Assembly: GCA_014338405.1 (NCBI GenBank)
Contig: JTDE01001036.1
Location: forward strand, 27,760 to 91,759
Direction of reading: 5' to 3'
DNA length: 64,000 bases
Source: Paragonimus skrjabini miyazakii
Taxonomy: Eukaryota > Platyhelminthes > Trematoda > Plagiorchiida > Troglotrematidae
Positions 1-11,000 of the stretch are shown here, piece after piece. The translations under genes were made by a program, and so were the position numbers. A model generated the notes under the pieces. That model worked only from the letters and a program-made list of their open reading frames with translations. It did not search any database and was not told the DNA's origin. Each line of letters begins with the position of its first letter. The stretch's first letter is position 1.

Positions 1-3000
1 GCCCATTCATAAATCAAGGGTTTGAACGTGTTATTATAAACGAATGAATTGAAAATCTTCTGAATGAAAATAAATATAAACAAGATGGATAGGGCTAACT
101 TCAATTTCATCTATTCCTGAAAAGCTCGACCAAGAAGACTCAACAAACAGATTAGATGCTAAACCTTTAATGAACTGATGTGTTTCATATCAACGCTAGA
201 TTATGGCAAATGACGAGCAGTTGACAGTCTCACTCCTATCAGTGAGAACTGAATCTAATGAGAATCCCCACTCAGTCGCTCGTTCCAATCAGTTTGGTTA
301 GATGAAATCAGAGGTTTGGTTACATATCAATTTGTTTAGTGTCTAAGACAGGTGAGCGAGAGGTGGCGCAAACTAAGGAACATTGTCAAGTTGATGAAAG
401 GGAAACAAGTGGAATCTCAACAAACTAGTTTATATTCAGCGGTGTTGCATTGGATATAAGAACAAAGTCCAAAATTATGCTTGTTTTTACCTCTTTCAAG
501 AATAATTTGATTCTTGGTTCGTTGTTAGTCTTGGTTTGTTCATTTGGTTCTACTAATCTTTGTTCCATGATGTTTCACCCACAAACATCAGTCAAAGCTT
601 TTCTGTCACAATATCGTGCTGCAATAAACTACTGAGTAGGTTACCCATTTTCAAATCACATTTCGACGTTGCATTGGGAGCGTGTATTATAAGCCGAAAC
701 AACTTGAAACCGTCTGATGCAATCCGTGCCAACTAGTATCATGGTTTGCCACTGACATCCGTTGAAATACAACTGCAACATTATATAGTGAACTGCGATT
801 GCTTGACCGTATGATATAATACATGCAGCAGTTTTTGTGAACGGGGTGAGCAAGATATTCGACTGTGTAAAAAAGCATAGGATACAAGACGCATAATTAT
901 ATTGCTTTGAATTCTAACGCCACCAAGAGAAAACTAAAAACTCATAGCCGACAACGTAGTGACCTTGAAGTAGAGGGAAGGTAACATTTTAACTTGGGAA
1001 AACAAACTATGTAGTAATAAAGTGATTGGAATTACAAATTTCCACCATGATTTGGCTAAATATCTAGGGCAAGCGCTAACGGGTGCGGAAACAAAAGTTG
1101 ACACTGTTGAGCGGAATAACACCAACGAAATCAGGTGACCTACTGACTTGAAGTAAGATAATTATCAATTCATTTGTTGTGATACATGTTAACCCAGCCG
1201 AGTTAAGCTCAACATGAATTAAACTCATCACTAATAGTTACCATTGATCTAACAATGTATTCACCGTTTAAAAAACGACAGAACACTCAGATTTCCGCAC
1301 AATCAACTTTGTAAGGTGCATTAAGCTCATACAGGCTAAATACACTTTTACGCTGAGGTGATTGGTATAGGCACACAATAACATATTGGATGATGTTCCA
1401 TACTGATGTTAGGGGAAACAAAATATTCAGGCCTGTTTTATAAACTACCAACCTATCAGTTTGGCTTTCCAATTATACGTACAATGTTGTGGAAACCCAG
1501 AACCAACTGAATTTCTACAATACTTTAAGAAAAAAATGCATGGCTAAAGTTAAGGCAATAATGCACAAACAATGAATAGATTTTCACCACATTCACATTC
1601 AGCGTCGCATATGTTCCTGTTCGATTAGCGTGGCAATAGTTGTTTGAAGTTATTTGGAAGAAAGTAATGTTAAGCACTTCCTCTGTCGTAAGATTACACT
1701 CAAATGATTTCAAAGATGTTGCTCAACCTTAGTTGTTAGAAATCAAACTCGTCTGGAAACGAACACTTGCGCTATTTGTTTCACCAATTTGGTACGTATG
1801 ATAAACGTGACGGTCAACAACACGCTTTGGATCACCGCAGTCGATGTGGACTTTGTTAACTCAAGGTTGGGAACAATAAAATTATTTACAGAATTTGATA
1901 TTTTGTATTCATGAGGCGACAGACAGATTTGTAACGATCGATATAATGTGTAATTCAGCTGGTTTTTACCAGACGCTCCAATATACATAAGTTAGAGGTC
2001 GCAAAGTGATACAATAAAAAGCCATCAAACTAAATGACTGTCAAAACCTAATATAAGCAAACTGTGAGTTACTTAATTAGGTCTTAGTGAAAGTCTAGAC
2101 TTGACGTTGGTCAGTAACCCGTTTGTTGTCATGAATCGGCTGTCAAGTAACGAATTGAATATAACGTTGTTGATCAGCTAAATGTACCGGTTCACTTATC
2201 AGTGAAGTCGCACAACTCAGACAGAAAATAAAGACCTCTTCATAGATTCATGTTCGTGATACATCTATTTTATTAACACCTTAAAACACCGCTCACATTT
2301 AAAGTGACAAGTCACAATTAAAGTGACTGGCGTCATGCATGTTCAGCAGATAAGAGATAGTAAGATGTATCAATTTTTGACCTGGTTCAGGGGGGGGTTG
2401 CCTGAATAAAAAGCAAGAGCTGCCTGGTGTCCACCGAAAATTGAGCAGAGCAATGAATCACGGACGAGCAACAAACCGATAAAACACATATATTCAGTCC
2501 TGTTGTCAGTTACTGTCCTACTGATCGAATTATGCGAGTACCACTAACATGCTCGAACATTTCGTTTCCAATAAGTTCAATTAGCCGAACAGGGTTGTTT
2601 GATACAGAATGTTACTAACGTGGGTAAAAGTCCAGTTTGTCGCGTGTTGTTAGAGTTTAACAATTAGGCGGTAATTTAGAAATATTCTGGGATGAAACGC
2701 TGGCGGTAATAACGCTTTAGCAAAAAAAGTGCTGTCTTCCACTCATCAAGTTAACGCATCACTAAGCAAGGTAAATGTGTCCTTTTCTATGTTATTAACT
2801 AAGTAGTTTTGGTCCCAGAGGTATGGATGGCTATTAACATGAAATTTGCTATATCACGGATTTATACACTGTTTCAGAAAGTGTTCATCCGTAAACTTTC
2901 ATGTTGTGATGAATTAGTACGGTAATGCAACTTCAGTCGTTCAATTAACTTACGTACGTATGGAATTAATGGGTTTACAAGATTTACGTATATGACACGA

Positions 3001-3751
3001 TTTTGTACTCAAAATTTTTTATAAAATTTTATTGTCAGGATGACAACTAATTGTATGGGTGAACTGTATACACAATTATCCAGAATAACCCAAAATTTAG
3101 GAAATAAGAGCATACAGCCCACCTCATCAACCACTGACGCACTGATAAAATACCGTCTCTTCCCACTTACGTAAAAATAACACGGTGAGCGCGTTAAAGG
3201 TAAGAGAGTTAACCTTTACTTCAGGGATTCTTACCAGATCGTGTCACGGTCGTCCACTCTGTCTGATGCAACATATTTGAAATAAAACCGACATGAGGAC
3301 CCTGCACTTTTCTGGTTGCATCCACAACGTCGTTACGATGCAAGGAAATCCAAGAATGGTGACAAGTTAAGTGTATACTGGGGAATACTTGACGCAACGG
3401 ATAAGGAAAATGAACACTGTGGTAAAACCATGAGAAAATCTATCAAGACGTAATCTTAGGCGAATGGAACATGTTTCATTCAGTCAACTAAATGGGCTTG
3501 GGTTAAGATTACTTTTTGACTGCGGGACATACACGTGTGACACACTACGCTGTCGGTTTGACAGAACGTACCACGGAGTGATAATTATTAGTTATCTTGA
3601 GGCTTGCCTGCTGTACGTGGTAGATGTTCGTGAGAAATCCAGTTTAAGATTGTGGACAAGTTGAAATATATATCAATAACTCACTCACATAGTGTTTCCA
3701 GTTCTCTTTGTTTAGTACGGTGGGCGGCAAACTGGGGTTTTTTGTTGACGG
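1..3751. other. No supported gene
   Basis: AT-rich sequence without a recognisable gene. Reading frames on both strands are under about 85 codons and resemble no family I know. A run of eight G occurs near 2391. I see no RNA gene, long tandem repeat or terminal repeat. Single small exons cannot be excluded by eye. Confidence 0.6.
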
Positions 3752-3792
3752 TTGCAATATGTTAACATTTCGTTTACTCTCATCAGTCGCAA
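3752..3792 (-). ncRNA. Hammerhead ribozyme (type I, PLE-associated), downstream of a PLE tail
   Basis: Read on the minus strand, all hammerhead parts are present in 41 nt. Stem I is TTGCGA (3792-3787) pairing with TTGCAA (3757-3752), with one G-U pair. The core CTGATGA lies at 3786-3780, followed by a minimal stem II closed by G-C (3779-3772), then GAAA (3771-3768). Stem III is the self-complementary ATGTTAACAT (3768-3759), and the nucleotide at the cleavage site is A (3758). It lies about 90 nt downstream of the stop of the PLE tail at 3879-4151 and in the same sense, which is the expected place in a PLE pseudo-LTR. Stem II is very weak, so cleavage is probably slow or needs a dimer. Hammerheads in PLEs are established; activity of this copy is inferred. 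Confidence 0.85.
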
Positions 3793-3878
3793 ACGTAAAA
3801 CATGCAAGTTATATGTGACAGATAATTAGAGATAGACAGGGTATGGACACGCATATAATCACACCACATATTATATCA

Positions 3879-4160
3879 TCACCACCACGGCAACCCTATA
3901 GGTTGCTTCACCCACTTTTGTGCAAATAGCACCGGCTGGTGAGCTCTAATCAGCATGGCTTCGCTAAAGGTTAGTAGTTTCGGGTTCTGATGATGTAACA
4001 ATATTTTGAAAGAGTTAATTGGGACCACCTGGTGACCTGTTATCATGAGGTGTCTTTCATTCGGTGATGCGGAGCTTCGAGTAACAGATACACCGGTTTC
4101 CGGTTGTTGTGTCATGCGCTGTTTTAACCAGTTTGGGACGTGTTCGGCCACACGCTAAGA
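3879..4160 (-). pseudogene. 5'-truncated Penelope-like element, C-terminal end of the GIY-YIG nuclease region
   Basis: The minus-strand frame from about 4151 to the stop near 3879 encodes about 90 residues from the end of a PLE polyprotein. It begins just after where the YIGRT motif would be (EHVPNWLKQR), then gives ITGHQVVPINSFKIL, followed by FSEAMLIRAHQPVLFAQKW and a terminal GLPWW. The same order of blocks is seen at 58101-58664 (HQVDPLNSFKML, REAMLIR, LCAQKW, GLPW), so the two copies belong to one family. Everything upstream is missing: the RT, the linker and the GIY and YIG strands. The fragment therefore cannot encode an active protein. It sits between two outward-facing hammerheads (3752-3792 minus, 4172-4212 plus), making a relic of about 460 bp. 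Confidence 0.8.
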
Positions 4161-4171
4161 TAGCCGTCGGT

Positions 4172-4212
4172 TTGTGACTGATGAGAGTTAACGAAATGTT
4201 AACATATCGCAA
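4172..4212 (+). ncRNA. Hammerhead ribozyme (type I, PLE-associated), inverted partner copy
   Basis: On the plus strand, stem I is TTGTGA (4172-4177) pairing with TCGCAA (4207-4212). The core CTGATGA is at 4178-4184, the minimal stem II at 4185-4192 and GAAA at 4193-4196. Stem III is ATGTTAACAT (4196-4205) and the cleavage-site nucleotide is A (4206). It matches the copy at 3752-3792 almost base for base but lies in the opposite orientation, on the other side of the PLE fragment. Stem I differs at two positions, and pairing is kept through G-U/G-C exchanges. PLE pseudo-LTRs are known to occur in inverted arrangement, which fits. Catalytic activity is inferred, not shown. Confidence 0.85.
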
Positions 4213-5399
4213 CATATGTCTTCTTTCCGCGCTGACAAAGTTATTGAAGGAAACCCAGTATTTCAGGTTGCAATATGATATTTTTTAATGTCAAATCACG
4301 TATGTACAAAGAGCTTCTAAAGATTAGGGAAGCAATTTGTTCGGAGATCAAATGATATAAATGGATGTTTCGAATAGGATTGCCCAAAAACAAAAAAATA
4401 TATGACGTCGGTAAGTGACAGATTATTCCAGTGGTAATGAAGCATTGTAAATTTATCTATGAACAAACATTTCATTATTATTGCGCACTACTCTTTGCAG
4501 CTGGAGTTCATCGCAAGAACGAGGTGAAGTTTTCAAAATATACGGTGAAGCTGGCCTAAACTAGAAGTTTAACTCCAAAAAACGATTTGTTGTTATTGCA
4601 TACCGTGGTAACCAATCATTAGTTTACAGCACTGTCCATTCCATATATGTAACCGACACTCTCTTTTGTTAATTTGAAGTGATCACCACTATGAAGAATG
4701 CCGCTATGACTTGCTGAGTTAACAAAGGATGTGAACTCTTCTGCTAGAGTGAGATCTTAGGCTTGGCGGTCACAGGCCTAAGTAATCCAATGCTTTCTTT
4801 TGATTATTTCAATAAGAATGTAAACACGTGACGGAAAATTACTTTGTTGAAGTTCTAGTCGTAACATTCTACTTTCGCATCCGTCCCGAAAATATACAGT
4901 GAAGCCTGCGTTTGACAAACGGGCCAATTACAAAGCAATGAATTTGCGGACAGTAACCGGAGCTAGTAAAACGTCGGTCGATAGAGGCTGTTGACTGCGG
5001 GCTTGTTGGCAGTCTAGAAATCATTGTTTCTAATTGAGCTTGGTTGGTAATGGGCCAGGAGAGGCTGTGTTCCCACGAACGTCTTTTGAGCGTAAGGGTC
5101 AGGGTTAAGCAACTGGACGCTAATGGCCTATACAACTGATAACATTTGAAATTTTGTCATTTTAGATTGATTTTTCACCTCTGCTAAGAAATCTGAATGA
5201 TCGTGCTATACTGGTGGAATGATTACAATCTGGTAATTGAGAAACAATCGCGTTCAAGACTGTTTACTTCACAGCACCGTTTAACCATGCAGCGTGATAC
5301 TTGCGCACGCTGTCAGACAATTGTCTTACAGTATTAGCACCGTCTGATTTTGAACAGGAGCGAAAAATGAGTTTATGTTTCAGTTGTAACATGATGACG
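4213..5399. other. No supported gene
   Basis: No gene recognised. A minus-strand frame of 88 codons at 4869-5135 has no family resemblance that I can name. It could be the decayed downstream continuation of the PLE relic at 5400-5943, but I found no GIY-YIG motif in it. Confidence 0.5.
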
Positions 5400-5943
5400 A
5401 GTATTGAACGAAAATTTATGCACAACTGTGTAGCGAGCTAGGTTGTTATGACCGATTGTTTTGAGATTTCTTGCGATATCTTCGGTCACATGGTTTCCAT
5501 TGAAGAGGGAAACAAATAGGCGCAAGTTTCTTACTCACAGAAGGTGACTGAAGTTCCATCCCTACCACCTACATTACCTTCCGAAAGGAACGCACTGGGT
5601 GAACATTCTGAACAAACATTTCTTGAATAAATTGTAACTCAGTCTGCAAAATTTCACAGGTACACGTCCTCAGCGCCCTAGTCAGACGTGGCGTGGGGTT
5701 CCGCTTTAGATTTAACGAAGTGAAACTGTCAAGCTGAATATACCACCCATTCCAAATCTGTTCCGTGTATAGATTCGGCTGGAGTGCACCATCTTTTATT
5801 CTTGATATGCTAACGTCCGGAAAATTTATTTGGCTGTTGTTGTTCAACTCCTTGGTGAATTTAATACAGTAATGGGCTGGGTTGAAAGCTTTCACAATAC
5901 TGTTCAGATTGGAATCTCTATTGACGACGCTCAGCTTCTTTTA
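5400..5943 (-). pseudogene. Penelope-like element relic: RT thumb and linker
   Basis: A minus-strand frame runs open from about 5943 to the stop at 5569. It reads KAFNPAHYCIKFTKE, then INFPDVSISR and RTCTCEILQTEL, then MFVQNVHPVRSF. This is the order of blocks that follows the RT catalytic motif in PLEs: a hydrophobic IKFT block, a DV.I.R block, a cysteine-containing RR.C/ILQ.EL block, and an NGYP-like block. The PLE at 57718-58664 shows the same order. After the stop, another frame down to about 5400 carries a weak linker-like stretch (KKTCAYLFP). The RT catalytic core upstream and the GIY-YIG domain downstream were not found. No flanking hammerhead was seen. The divergence from the other copies suggests a different PLE family or an older insertion. 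Confidence 0.7.
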
Positions 5944-6825
5944 TTCACCTTGGTTACGGTTTTCGTAATAATTGCACCATTACTAGCCGGATGAAAAAAC
6001 TGAAAACAAGTATTGTTCGTCAATCTAGTGTCCGGAAATTGGTTACGTTGTCGGTTACCATCAAATGTACACAAACCCTTAGGGCCATTAGGAAAATCGG
6101 AGTATCTTTACCCAACTATTATTTGTATAGTTTGTTAGGATTAATTTTATAATCTATTGTACAGTTCCAAGTTTCGGTTTCGTGAGTGATGCTACAATCT
6201 CTACAATCTAGAAATACCAAAGAGTGGTTTACATGAGATTAACACGATATTTAGCGGACCAGTTTATAGTCAAGTATGTTCTAATGATGAGTTGTCCGGT
6301 TAGACAGTGACATTTTTGAATAACGAAGCTGAGAGTAGTTCACTGACATTGTTCTAATTATTCCATTTTTGACTTGTTTCTACTGTTTTTTTCACTTAAG
6401 TCGTTAAGCGAAAATTATTCACAACTTATTGCAAATAGACTTCCCTGGAATTTCATAAAATAGAGGTCCTTCTATCGTTGCTGTAGTGTTTTCTGTCCAC
6501 CGATTTGACGAAATGGGAATGTATGCTATAAAATATTTTCATAAAGCGTTGAAATCACCTAACAATTGTCAAACAAATTATTGATGTTTCAAGACCAGTT
6601 ATTTAAAATAACATCTGGTGTTGCAAGTAATGTTTGACGAATAGGTGTCCGGTATTCTAATGCTTCACTAGTAGTCAGTAAATCAATACAAAACGAATGA
6701 CCAGGTTTGTCAGATCTGTCCAACTCGTCCAGTTCAGCGATACTGTCTTTGTGATGGCGACTTTAGATATTTGCTATTGGTTTGACTGGGTATCTCTACT
6801 GCTGCCCTTCATGACTGAATCACGG
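5944..6825. other. No supported gene
   Basis: AT-rich, with no open frame or repeat that I can support. Confidence 0.5.
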
Positions 6826-6845
6826 ACAGTATAATTATATTGAGG

Positions 6846-6852
6846 TATATAA
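6846..6852 (+). promoter_or_regulatory. Candidate TATA box for the small gene at 6904-7152
   Basis: TATATAA lies 52 nt upstream of the first candidate ATG. This would put transcription start near 6876-6882 and leave a 5' leader of roughly 25 nt. In DNA this AT-rich the match alone is weak; its value comes from the signal-peptide exon and consensus donor that follow. Confidence 0.35.
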
Positions 6853-6903
6853 CCTACACCCTTATGGACGGTGTGGTAAATCGTCGAGAAGAAAACCCTA
6901 CAG

Positions 6904-7152
6904 ATGACTACTGGAATGAAGAACCAAATGACAATTAAAATACTTTTTGTATTGTCTATATTCTTAATGAAATTACGTGCTCAAAGTAAGTAATATGGTA
7001 AAACTATCAAAATGCCTTCTTCAGAATATTTAAAAGATGCTTTAGTACATATAAGTCAATACAGTTTGAGTCGCATTGTGATAACAGAGAATAATAATGG
7101 AGGCTTACAATTCATCTGTCAAAACCAGCTAGCACTGAATTCTGTACAGTAA
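6904..7152 (+). CDS. Candidate two-exon gene for a small secreted protein
   Basis: Exon 1 begins at an ATG at 6904 (alternative starts at 6916 and 6928) and encodes a signal-peptide-like leader. From the third methionine it reads MTIKILFVLSIFLMKLRAQ, with a charged n-region, a hydrophobic core and a plausible cleavage site after LRA. It is followed exactly by a consensus donor, GTAAGT, at 6986. A 39-nt intron ending in CTTCTTCAG (7024) would join in phase 1 to an exon starting at 7025. That exon stays open for 42 codons to a TAA at 7150-7152, giving about 69 residues. The mature part contains SRIVITENNNGGLQFICQNQ. AATAAA occurs near 7268. Very short introns and signal-peptide first exons are known in flatworm secreted-protein genes. 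I recognise no family. A second donor-like GTAAGC at 7149 could extend the gene. This is prediction only. Confidence 0.4.
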
Positions 7153-7960
7153 GCATACCTCTATCTAGGTCAAACAATTTTGGAATTAATTCAAACCAGC
7201 CCAACAGTTTGGATAACAGAAAGTGTTTGCAGGCGAATAATTTAGTTTCAAATGTAACACGGTTATGAATAAAATAGGCATACTTTATGAGTATAGTATT
7301 ACAAGAATACAGTACCCAGTAGATATCCGTATTGAATCAACTATTCTGTGTGAGCCGTCTTGCTCAAACCGCATCCTACTGTCAGTATAGGCTGCGTGTA
7401 AGCACAGAAAAATATTAGGAAGGTGGGTGTGTTTTAAGTTACAGATTGGTTGGTTCGCTTTTACTATTGAGTATGGATTAATTGCGATAGAATTTAAAAT
7501 GGTATTTGACAGTCAGAATTGTGACAATTTGTACTATAGTATACAATTCCTTGTCAGTGATATCACAGTACGGATTATATTTGCCAAAGTGTTTTCCAGT
7601 GTAGTGTTTCCCGCACTAAGTGACAAGAGTTACCGCAGGTTTTACTACCTTTTGACAGTATTAAGGATTACTACATTAAACGATGCTTACTTGATGTGTT
7701 CGGGCTAAAGGGACTTTCATTATGAGCCTACAATTTTCAGTTAACATAGCACTGATTACGGATATTGCTTGATGAGAATGTACTGTAACAGTTATTATTC
7801 TTTCCCCTTTCTCATTTTCTTACCCAGTTTTTGATGAAATATTGAGCACGCTTAGTTATCGTCAAGGGTTGCTTTAAAGGTGTCTTTAAGTTAACCACCA
7901 CTCACATCCATATAGGCAAGTCAGCGAGCCTTTGAAGACAAGCAATATGATCGGGGGTCT
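7153..7960. other. No supported gene
   Basis: A 93-codon plus-strand frame at 7427-7708 begins at a non-ATG codon and resembles no known family; I do not call it a gene. No repeat was seen. Confidence 0.5.
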
Positions 7961-7972
7961 CTTTGTTGGATC

Positions 7973-8080
7973 TCATCAGTAGTGCGTACCTCAACAATAG
8001 CCAACACTAGACGTTCGACCACTGTTTTATGGGGCAACCGTGCTGACCGCTGCATCTGTGACCTCGTATTAAGCACGATC
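7973..8080 (-). mobile_element. Decayed tRNA-derived short element with hammerhead remnant
   Basis: Read on the minus strand, this aligns with the tRNA-like half of the composite at 13436-13600. A GAGGTCA block is followed by a degraded A-box-like stretch, the CACGGTTGCC(T/C)CAT block, a degraded B box and GTTGGC. Then come GCACTA (7985-7980) and an intact hammerhead core CTGATGA (7979-7973). Downstream of the core, the GAAA and stem III seen at 13583-13593 cannot be recognised; the sequence reads GATCCAACAAAGAGACC instead. It is therefore an old copy or a variant subfamily, not a functional ribozyme. Confidence 0.6.
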
Positions 8081-11000
8081 GAAACACTATATGTAACTGC
8101 TCAGTAATATTTGATTGTAAGTAATCATCAGGCCACACGTTCGTCTGGATAGGAGACACAATAAGTACCCTGTTAGCTCTGGTCGATAACATGGCGACTG
8201 AGACTCCACAGACAGATTGAAGTTTCCGATTGAATGATAGTCTTTTAGGTTACCAGAACGCGAACGGTGTGACCAACCTGAGTGATATTTCACCAAGGCA
8301 AAATGTGGTTAACGTTGCTGGTTAAAGCAGCAACATAATTACTGTTTCAGTAGGGCTTACTCTTTTGGTTAGTAGATGAAGGAGATCACATACCCTGCCG
8401 AATGATTAGAACAGTCACTCAACTAGCACATGATCACGTGATCGCACGATTAGACAGTAGTTAACTCGCATTTACCATAAGGGGTTATTTTTTAATTTGC
8501 GTTTAAATCCTATGTTAGGTCGATTGTTCTCCAGAAGCTAAGACGTGTCAGCCTAGCATGTTTCGACAAAGTAACCTCGTGACCAGTATAACGTTACACT
8601 TTGTTTATGGTTGTTTGCCTTGAAAAAAGCTCAAAAACTTAGGAAACATTGTGCCAGAAAACTTCACACGAACCACGTACGGTGAGTTGGGCATAAAAAT
8701 TTCTGAATAAGTTCAGGAAAGGGATATCGCTGTAGACTTTGGAAAACAGACTGTCTACCTCCGCTAAATAAACTAAATTTTCGTTAAAGCTTCATTGTTG
8801 CAATAGTTCGTTGTAATTGTACATGTGCGTGCGTACAAATTACTTGATAACGGACAACAAGCGTAAAGCCATGGTGTACGTTGTACAGTGTTAAATGGAG
8901 GCAAAGGAATGTTTGATCTAAGTGGAGTTAGTAAAAGAGTACCTTCAGAATCTTTCGTAACTTTAAGGAGTAAGCATGCACATACACTTTCCTTGCAGCA
9001 AAGCAACTGACTACGGCGCGCTTACCCAAAACCACAGAACGAAAAATCTCATGCAAATGAAAATCAGCGTTATCTTAATGAGTCAAAACTAACTCCTACT
9101 CAATATTTCGTCGTACTAATGTTCTTTTTATGACTATACCCAAATCAATAACACATTCAACGTTTTTACTATCAGAAGACTAAAAGCCATTCATTTCACA
9201 AAGATATGAGTATAGACTACAAGCTTGACCTATATATCTCTGAAAATGTGAAACTGACGTTAATTGCAATATACTTTAATTCCCTAAAATGAGCCCTGGA
9301 CGGCAACATTTCAACAAAGTACCACAATATATCATTGCATACTGTAAAGTCTAAACAAACGTTCAAAACCATACAGTGGTTCTACCACTGCATCCATTTG
9401 ATAGCGCCACAACTATTATGCGGATTAAACCAGGGATTAGTTTTTTCTTGTCACCTATGCACACAAAATGACAGAGGGTGATGGAAAAATCAAGGAGTTC
9501 AGGCACAAAATTGAAGTTTGTTTATTCAGAACTCAAACACTGTTTCTGGTTTAAACGTCTCAAAGATCCTTGCGCATCGGAACAGAGCACCCTGTCGAAT
9601 ACATAGGTCAACTTCGAAAAATATCCTCGAAAGCTTTAGTGAATGTTTTTGTTAAATGTAGCAACAACTTTCGTCAAAGCACATTTGATGGTGATTCGAC
9701 ATTTCTGTTCATGCACGGTTGTCATCATTACAAGCCTTTTCGTGGCACCTCACTTCTTCCGTTTGGTTCTCTTTGGGTACTTTTTTAGAGTTCACAGGTA
9801 TTCACGGCTTATTAGGTTGAAGTACTGCTGATATGTGGAAACTTATATATGTTTTCCTCTTTGCTGGAAAGTTGTATAGCTCGAAACCTTCATTGGAAAG
9901 CATTCGTTGCAAAGTTAGTGGATATAAAACTTTACATTTCATCTTTCAAAGTTTAGCAGCCGCCAAAAACAGAGACTGTCTTCCTTGAGTGAACAATACT
10001 ATTGTTGTAGGGACAACATCACATGTTGGAGAATACGATGGCCTAATTCAGGTAAACTTCATTGAAGAACCTGCTTACAACAACACGAATTTCGTAATCA
10101 TTTGCTTCTGTCTAACGTTTTGTAATTGAAAATCAACCGCGGCATAGCGATTTGTCGTAGAATCACATGATCTTATAACTTGGCAAAATCGTTGTGAGCT
10201 GCCAAAAATGGCAATTTGGTTAAGATATACGGCAGCACAAAAACATTATTCACTGAAGATTTGCAGCAACCGAAAAAGTATTTAAATGCTTTCCCGATCA
10301 GCTTATAGATAAAACACAAAATGTTTCAAGTCGTTAATTCTGACTCGTATTATTTGCTAGTAGGTGTAAGGTTGATCAATAGTTTACGGACGATTCGAGG
10401 GTGCAGTTTTGTTTTTGTCCATTTAGTCGTATTTGCTACTCCCACAGTACAAAGGTCCCATCGAGTGCTGGTCATTGTAGCCACTCAACTGCAATCGTTC
10501 AAAATCCCTTGCAGCCGTAGCACTTGGATGATCAAGTTGGGCTTAGTGATCTGAAGGTTTGTAAGCTCAGCCACATTATACTTTTGTAGATGTGGCATTT
10601 GCTGAGATAAATCATGCACAATCTGTGTTCCTGTGGCTAAGATAGCGGAACTGTGGTTCGTGGGCTAAATCTGATTTCACAATCGATTTTGTGGGTAAGG
10701 GTTGACAAGCTCGAACTAGTGAGCTTTACAACCGAAGTCATTCTGCAAGCTGTCCTACAACAATCCTTCTGTTTTGAATCAAACAGCGTATGAGATGTGG
10801 TCTAAATTATTTTACTAATCGCCAAATAGTTCGCTGATTACAGTGTAAATAAAAACACAAAGTTTTGTTGCGTATTTAGTCTTCTGAAGCAATGCACATG
10901 CTCACTTATCAGAAACATGCAATTTCTATTGACCGTCAGACTCAAACCATTTCATTAACCGATTGGGCATTCTTTAGCTTGATTTGAGTTAAATAGTGCC

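Noticed and set aside
4869..5135. 88-codon minus-strand frame as a continuation of the PLE relic at 5400-5943
   Set aside because: I could not find GIY-YIG, TGH or CxQK blocks in it.
8431..8442. Perfect 12-bp palindrome GATCACGTGATC
   Set aside because: Short palindromes of this length are expected by chance; no partner site or gene nearby.
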